Shown piece by piece: positions 57,225 to 64,000 of a stretch of 64,000 bases of DNA (within the stretch, counting starts at the first letter, position 1; every line of letters starts with the position of its first letter). Position numbers and translations under genes: made by a program. The stretch is from Boesenbergia rotunda (Eukaryota > Streptophyta > Magnoliopsida > Zingiberales > Zingiberaceae), in assembly GCA_024364735.1 (NCBI GenBank), contig JAGFNQ010005268.1, forward strand, positions 170,701-234,700. The letters run 5' to 3'. Under the pieces are notes generated by a model. That model had not been told where the DNA came from. It ran no database searches and worked only from the letters and a program-made list of their open reading frames with translations.

Positions 57225-57277
57225 CGGGATTGCTCTTGTTGGACTAACCGCCAAAAGAGCAAAGGCGCTAGAGGAAG

Positions 57278-58163
57278 ATGGACTCGGAAGGTCCGCTAGG
57301 ATAGGATACTCGGATCCCACCTCCATATGATCAAGACGACTTCGACTATTGAAAGAAGCGGTTGGAGACTTGGTTCCAAATGGATTGGGACCATTGGACC
57401 GGACTGGAGGTTCCATTCGAAGTTCCAACGGACAAGAAGGGGAAATGTCTCCGACCTCTGTATTAGACTAAGTATCAAAAGGAGAAAGCGGACTCGAATA
57501 AGGAGGTAACTAGAATTATGTTAAATTTATTACCTTTTTATATTGTGTCTCGTGTAGGTGAGTACAAGAATGCTCATGAGCTATGGAGGAAGGTGATAGC
57601 TCTTCATGAGAATTCTATACAAGGACAAGAAGTAGAGGAGCCCAAGGATAATGATTCATTGGTCCGAGAGAAGGAGAAGGACCAATCCGAGGAGGAAAAG
57701 AAAGAAGATGAGGAATTATCCACCTCCTCAAGTGAAGTGGCACAAGATGAAGAAGAACCATCCACTTCATCAAAGGGTGAAGAAAAAGTCTCCACTTCAA
57801 AGATTGAGGGGGGAGGAGAGATCATCCTCAATACCGGAGAAAGAAAAAGCCTCCGCCTCTACCAAAGGAAAGTCAAAGGATCACATCATTTGCTTTGGAT
57901 GCAATAAAAAGGGACACTACAAGGATAAGTGTCCAGTAGGTAAAAAGGAGGTAAACCCTAAACTCAATTCAATTAATTTAAAAACTAACATGAGTTGTAG
58001 GGATGATGCAAAGAAGGAGAAAAAACATATAAGGTGCTTCACGTGTGGTGAGCTAGGACACTATCACACCAAATGCTCAAAGAAAGGAGAATTCAAGAAA
58101 TTGGAGCATTTGAGGAAGTGGGAGAAGGAAAAGAAGAGGAGCTCATATCAAAGGGAGTTATAA
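57278..58163 (+). pseudogene. Sirevirus-like copia gag (element E), broken
   Basis: Starts at the ATG at 57278 (MDSEGPLG) and soon meets a stop (about 57302), with later ones near 57347 and 57464. From 57518 the frame is open (SRVGEYKNAHELWRKVIALH) into an acidic linker. A run of seven G near 57808-57815 shifts the frame, after which two CCHC zinc knuckles appear: CFGCNKKGHYKDKC and CFTCGELGHYHTKC (full zinc ligands, unlike element A1). The gag ends at 58163 where a family-D LTR was inserted. Confidence 0.83.
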
Positions 58164-58430
58164 GTGTTGGATCTTGGATGGCTAGAGAGGGGGGGTGAAT
58201 GTAGCCAGACACTTGAAGTTTTAGTGCTTTTGAAATTTCTGCGACTCAAAAGTTTAGTAGCACAGCGGAAGCAATAAAACAGAGCATGCAGTAAACTAAA
58301 CCCTAAGTTAATCACAAGAACAAGAATGCTAACAAGAGGATTTACAAGGTTCGGGGATAACTTGCCCCTACTCCTTGGCGTGCCCTTAAGGTGGGCGATC
58401 CCTTGATCGTCGGCAGATCAAGCCCCGGTT

Positions 58431-59444
58431 GATCCTGTCGCGAAGTGGGGTGGCGGTCCCACGGGCCAGGCGGGCCTCCCAGGTGTCGCGAGGCGATGAG
58501 GTGGTCGGTTGTTAACCGCGCCCTGCCGCGTCCCTGCAAAACAAAGGTCATCAGCAGACCCGTCGGGGAAATCCCTAGTTAGGCACTCCGACGGTCAAGT
58601 CAATCTCCGAAGGCATATGAGGGGAAACTGAATCGAAAATGAGGCAAGGGATGCAAGAACTTGCGTGCGCGTACCTGTGGTAGGGGGAGTGCCAAGCTTA
58701 TATGACCGGGGGAACTGACAACCCTTGTTCGCACTGATGGGCCAAGGGTGTGGTGGCTGTCAGCTCATAGGGAGCACCGAGGAGCGGCGTGGCATGACGC
58801 GGGGTGCTCTGACGGTACGTGAGTACCTGGTGCGCAGTACGAGGGTACTGGGTGCGCGGACTGACCGCGAGAGGATGTCAGAGGTAGGTAAGGCGTAAGG
58901 AACCCCGTTAACAGGGTCGTACCCTGGATGTAAGGATGTGCGGGGGCGTAACCGGGACAGCCCGTACCCCGAGTGCCGACTGGCAGGTCCGCCTGCCTGG
59001 GACCGAGTCGGGTAAGAACCAGGGAGCGTGGGCCGCCACGCGTCCGGCTGGTTAGAGAGAGGGGGGTAGCGCAGGGTACGCCCTGAGTCGGGGGTTATCA
59101 CGAGACGAATCTGACCCGAGTCGGACCTCCGGTCTGAGTGATGGCACCAGAGGGAGGAGTGCGGATATCTACCTGCTGGTGGTGCCAAACCCGTTCCAGG
59201 TCGGGGTAATCTAGTATAGGGAACTAGGCTCTTGCCAGGTTAGCCGGCTAAAAGGTGGGTCGGCAACCCTTCGTCGAGGGTTTGATGGATCCGATCTCCC
59301 CTCTCCCCTTTGGAGGGGCTTACGGGAGCGGGGACCTGCCTGCCGCTATGACGGTAGCCCCGTCGGTCAGGCCTTCATGGCGCCAGGCTGGCCAGTGGGC
59401 CCGGCCTATGCCCTTACCCGTAGGCAAGGCCGGGATCACCGATG
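58431..59444. other. GC-rich 1,014-bp insertion in the family-D LTR
   Basis: The uninterrupted copy reads CCCCGGTTAACACCGG at 26519-26534; here CCCCGGTT and AACACC are separated by 1,014 bases that are much richer in GC than the LTR. No target duplication is visible. The ends (GATCCTG and the complement of CGGGATCACC) give only a weak inverted match. The minus-strand frame 59188-58760 resembles nothing known. Not recognised as a Helitron (no CTRR end) or a TIR element. Confidence 0.8.
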
Positions 59445-60193
59445 AACACCAGATAAAATGCAACCTCCTTCTCGGTGGAGAAACCTCTCTATAGCGTTTC
59501 AACAAAGATAAGATGTTAAACACAATGATACACAAGAAAGATCTTACATGACACTTAGAACAGACAAGAACACAAGCAGAACTTCTCCCGAGCTCCACCC
59601 AGCGCAGATCTCACGCAAGAACTCTCTTCTTCGTGTCTTCTCGCTGATGGACTCGCCAAGCCTCTTGTTTCTTCCTCCAAGTGCTCAAGTAACAGATGGT
59701 TGCTTCAAAGATCACAATCGCTTGCTTAAGAGATGATGGAAGTAATCGCACAAGCACAAGAATGCAGTAAGGAGAAGTTGCAGTAAGCTCTAGCGAGAAG
59801 TCTCTCCTCCACTTCTCCGCTACGCAGCTTAAGTCTTCTCCACCAGCGCCAGGTCACACCTCACTGCAGCCTCCAGCTGCTCACCTACCAACGCCAGCTA
59901 CCACTGAGCTCTCCCCGGACTGCCTGAGCTTCCCTCAGCCAAGCTCCAGTCAGCAGCTCCAGTCAGCAGCTCCAGCCGTTGCAACCTGAGATGGCAAATG
60001 GACAAACCTGCTCCATGGAAAGGCTTCTATTGACTCTCCTTGAGTGTTTGAATCCATCTCTATCACCTGCAGCTTAATCAGACCATTAGCATAGCATATC
60101 ACACAGAGAATCATGCATCAGAGATTAAGAGCAGGGAAATCAGATATGTTCGGACGTATTCAGAGCGTCTGATAGTGCATTTTGAATTAAAGT

Positions 60194-60797
60194 GATCGGT
60201 CACCGGACCGATCAGGACCATCCCAGACCGATCAGGCTCCAACCTGGTCGGTCCCCAGTGAGAAACTTGGCATCGCAAGCTCGTATGATTGGTCACCCTG
60301 ACCGGTCACCAGATCGGTCACCAAACCGATCCGGAAATCAGCTTGCCACAATTTCGCCAGGAATTCACTGGCTGATCGGTCACCAGACCGATCAGGCTGA
60401 TCCCAGACCGATCAGGCTGATCCCAGACCGATCAGGCTCCAGCCTGATCGGTCAGGGTGAGAAACCTCGCGACAGTTGATCGTTCAGTTTGATCGTTCAC
60501 GGTCTCTCCCTGATCGGTCACCAGACCGATCAGGAGCAAATCAGTGAGGTTCCCAAAAAAACTACTGGATGCTCCCTGATCGATCACTGGACCGTTCAGG
60601 AGCAGAGCAGCAGGGGAACTCAACCCACTTGTGGGCTCCCTGATCGATCACCAAACCGATCAGGAGCCGTTCAGTGAGTGAAACGCATACTCTCTGATCG
60701 GTCACCAGACCGATCAATCATCGCTGGATCGGTCACCAGACCGATCCACGAAGGAGCACCGTGCTAACTTCCCTGATCGGTCACCAGACCGATCCAG
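60194..60797. repeat. Palindrome array, GATCGGTCACC type, second copy
   Basis: About a dozen interrupted palindromes GATCGGTCACC / GACCGATC, matching 27264-27736 but differing in number and order. Confidence 0.9.
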
Positions 60798-60806
60798 GGG
60801 CTCCAA

Positions 60807-61210
60807 CCTAGCCCTCCAAGCTAGGACCTGACCCTCCAAGCCAGGATTTCATCCAAGCTAGGACTTTTCACCTAACCCTCCAAGTTGGGACATTTCACCT
60901 AACCCTCCAAGTTAGGACTTTTCACCTAGCCCTCCAAGCTAGGGCTTTTCACCCAACTCTCCAAGTTAGGACTTTTCACACGTAGCCCTCCAAGCTAGGA
61001 TTTTTCACACCTAACTCTCCAGGTTAGGACTTTTCCACACGTAGCCCTCCAAGCTAGGATTTTCCACATCTAACTCTCCAGGTTAGGACTTTTCCACACC
61101 TAGCCCTCCAAGTTAGGATTTTCCACACCTAACCCTCCAGGTTAGGACTTTTCCACACCTAGCTCTCCAAGCTAGGATTTTCCACACCTAACCCTCCAGG
61201 TTAGGACTTT
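60807..61210. repeat. Tandem array, CCTAGCCCTCCAAGCTAGG type, second copy
   Basis: About fourteen hairpin-like units separated by GACTTTTCAC or GATTTTCCAC, matching 27746-28100. Confidence 0.9.
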
Positions 61211-61324
61211 TCAATCACTCCGTGCCTAATCCTCGATCATGACTTAATCATAATCATAATCATCAACCTAAACTAAAATCGATGTCAACACCAAAACAAC
61301 AATCAGGGTCATACTGCATCAACA

Positions 61325-61530
61325 ATCTCCCCCTTTTTGTTGTTTGACAACCCGATTTTAAGTTTAGGGATTCAACATCAATATTCTCAAATTCTAGAAT
61401 CATAGGGGAATCAGGATCCTCCCCCTACAACATTATCATCCCAAACTTAACCAATCACACTCTCCCCCTTTGTCGAACATCAAAAAGGGTCTAGAGGGGT
61501 TGTTAAGTTGAAACATACTCCCCCTCAACC
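61325..61530 (-). other. Four polypurine tracts before the 3' LTR
   Basis: On the minus strand: CAAAAAGGGGGAGAT next to the LTR (61325-61339), then GTAGGGGGAGGA (about 61423), ACAAAGGGGGAGAG (about 61465) and GTTGAGGGGGAGTAT (about 61520). Multiple polypurine tracts are a described trait of Sireviruses. The adjacent one is the likely primer. Confidence 0.7.
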
Positions 61531-61869
61531 CTAGGGATTTCCCAAAACTACATAAGAATTGATATAATTCTGAAGGCATATGAAAGTATATGATAAAGAT
61601 AAGGCATGGCAAAATAATCAAATGTATCATATGAACATAGCATCATAAGCATAATCATGGCAACGCATAATGAGGCATATATAACGATAGCATTTTTATA
61701 AACAGTCAGATAAGCCAGAAAATAGTAGATTAAATATGAAAAACAGGCATAGTTGCAGGATGCATCATCAAGCATCAGAGTCAAGTCAAATACAGTACAA
61801 GAACCAATAATATCAAGTCATAGGCATACAACCCGAAAGTCATACAATCCAATCGGTCAAATAGGCAAA
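61531..61869 (-). other. Non-coding stretch between env-like ORF and purine tracts
   Basis: AT-rich with many CAT/ATCAT words. No frame or other feature found. Confidence 0.5.
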
Positions 61870-63597
61870 TCACAAGCAGATACAAAGTATATCAACCATC
61901 GGCCAGGGGGGGTCATCATGCATGGGGTCATCCATCATGGCATCATCATGTGCAAAAGACCCAGGTGCAGCACTGCCGGAGGGCGCATCTCCCGGAAATG
62001 TGTGGCGGCGCCACTCATCATACCAAGTTTGCTGTAGCATACGGACCCCGGAGACATCAGACTCCACCGCGGTCAGTCTACGATCGAAGGAGCGAAAACC
62101 CGAGCGGACCTCCTCGCGATAGAGCTCTCTCAAGTGAAGATCATGTTGGATCGTCCGATCCAGCTCAGAAATCTGCCAGCGTAGGTCCGGCTCTGGCTTA
62201 TCATCATAATCATCAGCAGCAGCGGGAGCCTCCTGATGAGCAGCTGGGGTTGCTAGTATCTGAACATGCGCACCCCTAGGAAGCTCGCCTAAACCCCGCC
62301 CATCCTTCCATACAAGAGTCTGATCGTCCGACCCAACAACAATACCAGATTTGGCAAACGCGCGTTTGCCCAATCGGCAATCCTGTCTGACCATGGGCAC
62401 TGTCCGGCCCTTGGTTACATCAACTCCCATTGACATAAGCCAGTCGGTGATGACGTGACCAAAGAGCATATAGACAGTGCGACGACTGGGCTCATGATAG
62501 GAAATGATGGACTGAAAGATGCTCTCAATAATGTCAAAATCAAGACGGCAGTGAATGCCATAGAGCATCAAGCAGTGCTAGGGTCGGATCTCGGTTAAGG
62601 GTTTTGAAGTGATCGGCAGGATACAGTTGGTGATTATCTTGAAGAGTACGTAATTAGTAGGAGAAAGTCGAAGGGCCGTAAAAGTCAGAAAATCAGGCCC
62701 TAACTCATCATGACCAGCCGGTCGAGGATGTCCGAAGAAGTGCTGGTAAATGCTATCAGGTGTAACGTCCGCAAAGGGAGGCAGCAAGGGGTCAGGAAGC
62801 TCAGGGTAGATAGAATAAAAATTTGGCGATCGACGAGCGCCAAGATACTCTGCCAGGATGTCATAAGAAAAATCAAGGTTTTTCTTGGCTACACGGGTAG
62901 TAAACTCAAAGCCACCTTGAGGACCTTGTTGTAGGTTATTGTAGAACTCGGAAACAAGGTCATAGTTTATCGTCCGCTCCAGGGAGAGGAGAAAGCCAAG
63001 GTTGTAGAAGGTGACTATCCCCATGATGGAGGGACAGTGCTCGGATAGAAAGGGAACATCAATTGAACGGCAGGAGAGCAACTTGAAGGTTCTGGACTGA
63101 AAGGCCTGCTCACAGGCAGCATTGGGGAAACAAGAACTTGAAGAAGGCTGAGGCCTACGGGAGGGCGCAGAAGAAGAAGGGGCTTTGCCCTTCCGCCCCT
63201 TCGAACAGCTCTCAACCGGTTCTTTCCCCTTGGATGATTTTCTAATGGATTTGACAGATTGATCATGGCAATAGATTTGATCAGGATGAAGTGAAATCAA
63301 GACACAGATCCGAATATTGATATGATCACGAGTAAAGGATCACATGGTCAAGATATTGATCAATGAAGTGAACACAAGTTTGATCATGTAATCAAAGACA
63401 CAAGAAAAATCAAGTGAACACAAGGGTAAGGCATTGATCAAGGAGATTAGATTCAATCAGTAACATGGCAAGGAAGGGTTACGGCATAATCATAGGGTCA
63501 CGATACAACACAGAAAATACATTATGATTAGCCCAAATACATAACTGATGAAGTAATCTGTAAGATAAAACAAAGCCAAAACTTACTTAGGTGCCAT
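61870..63597 (-). pseudogene. Env-like ORF (putative plant transposon protein) of element D2
   Basis: The main frame, 63300-61870, is open except for one TAG at 62580-62578. It encodes a basic Ser/Pro-rich N-terminus (SKGKEPVESCSKGRKGK), a globular part (LDFSYDILAEYLGAR, LRLSPTNYVLFKIITNCILP, and after the TAG LYGIHCRLDFDIIESIFQS and FGHVITDWLMSMGVDV), and a C-terminal helix (DLRWQISELDRTIQHDLHL). Order and spacing fit the third ORF of plant LTR elements, often called env-like, with no clear membrane segment. A minus-strand ATG at 63597 gives MAP and a GTAAGT donor at 63586; an acceptor CCATTAG ending at 63242 joins it in frame, predicting a 345-base intron. Its role is unknown. Confidence 0.7.
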
Positions 63598-64000
63598 GTT
63601 GATTTGGTTGAGAGGAAAACACTCTCTGAACCTTGCGCAAGAGAGAAACGCAACACAGGGGACAAGCTTGCAGCTAGCAGTTGCCAACACCAACAGCAAG
63701 AAGAAGAACTCTCGCGCAGAAGGAGAAGATCGCACTCGCAGAGGAGATCGCAGGAGGAACTCACGCATAGCAAGTGAAGGGGAGATCGCACGCGCAAAGG
63801 AGGAAGGAAAGAGGGTTTCGGCGCTGAGGAGTTTTGGTCGGCTAGGGCTTGTGAAGTGAAGAGAATACATGATTAAATCGGTTGGTGGATTGGTCCATCA
63901 ACCAAACTTTAATGCGATTGAATGGATCACCGTTCGACCTGGGAGCGCCCAGACTGATCAGGCTCATGCCTGATCGAACTGACCTGGTCCTGATCGGTCG
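63598..64000 (-). promoter_or_regulatory. Leader and possible promoter of the env-like ORF
   Basis: Purine/pyrimidine-biased leader at 63600-63860. Then at 63925-64000 there are GATCAGG/CCTGATC and GATCGGTC motifs like those of the family-D LTR arrays, although this is not the LTR (no LTR edge or PBS is present). It continues beyond the window. Confidence 0.4.

Larger units (their letters stand above)
58165..61324 (-). mobile_element. Family-D LTR, 3' LTR of element D2, with insertion (3,160 bp)
   Basis: Bounded by TGTTGGATCTTGG and GCATCAACA and followed on the right by purine tracts, so it is the 3' LTR of a minus-strand element continuing beyond the window. It is homologous to 26246-28213 once the 1,014-bp insertion at 58431-59444 is removed. 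It cut the gag of element E. Confidence 0.88.

Noticed and set aside
58760..59188. 142-codon minus-strand frame in the GC-rich insertion
   Set aside because: GC-rich DNA opens frames by chance; Arg/Pro/Ser composition and no domain.

Overview
This is nuclear plant DNA: intron-containing genes, isoprenylated metallochaperone and peroxin families of plant type, LTR retrotransposons primed by initiator tRNA-Met, and a CACTA transposon end. The GC-rich exons of the HIPP gene next to AT-rich surroundings, and the look of the PEX3 protein, suggest a monocot; the species cannot be named from sequence alone.

Three host genes form an island from about 32.6 to 54.0 kb. (1) An ELMO-domain gene (+, coding exons 32681-42171, 5' end not found) is split by a 7,711-bp Ty1/copia element that lies antisense in one intron with a 5-bp target duplication. 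(2) PEX3 (+, 43802-49793, six coding exons) encodes the peroxisomal membrane docking factor for PEX19; its first exon has an apparent one-base frameshift just after the ATG. (3) A two-HMA-domain HIPP metallochaperone gene (-, 53953-52570, five exons) ends in a CaaX box.

Everything else is nested, mostly broken repeat DNA. From the left: a Ty3/gypsy gag-protease with its 5' LTR (1-4263), inserted in the RNase H region of an older copia element (4264 to about 5.9 kb); a CACTA right terminus (9546) beside a degenerate CCR4-type deadenylase fragment; a Sirevirus-like copia gag and LTR (family A, 10146-13072); an LTR of family B (13073-14011); two very long LTRs of family C (14012-17186 and 18469-21676), the second followed by an env-like ORF; a gag with a second family-B LTR (23796-25999); a single N at 26001; a family-D gag and LTR (26002-28213); an internally deleted element with a family-A LTR (28214-30781); and a copia gag remnant with a short LTR (30805-31742). 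To the right of the host genes are a MITE remnant, a family-A LTR with a broken gag (56230-58163), and a family-D LTR carrying an unexplained 1-kb GC-rich insertion (58165-61324), followed by multiple polypurine tracts and an env-like ORF that looks spliced.

The most unusual signals are arrays of short palindromes inside several unrelated LTR families, env-like ORFs with a short first exon and their own LTR-like upstream region, the PEX3 frameshift, a GC-AG intron in the ELMO gene, and a CCR4 fragment next to a CACTA end. I found no prokaryote-type system, no CRISPR array, no rRNA and no convincing tRNA gene.
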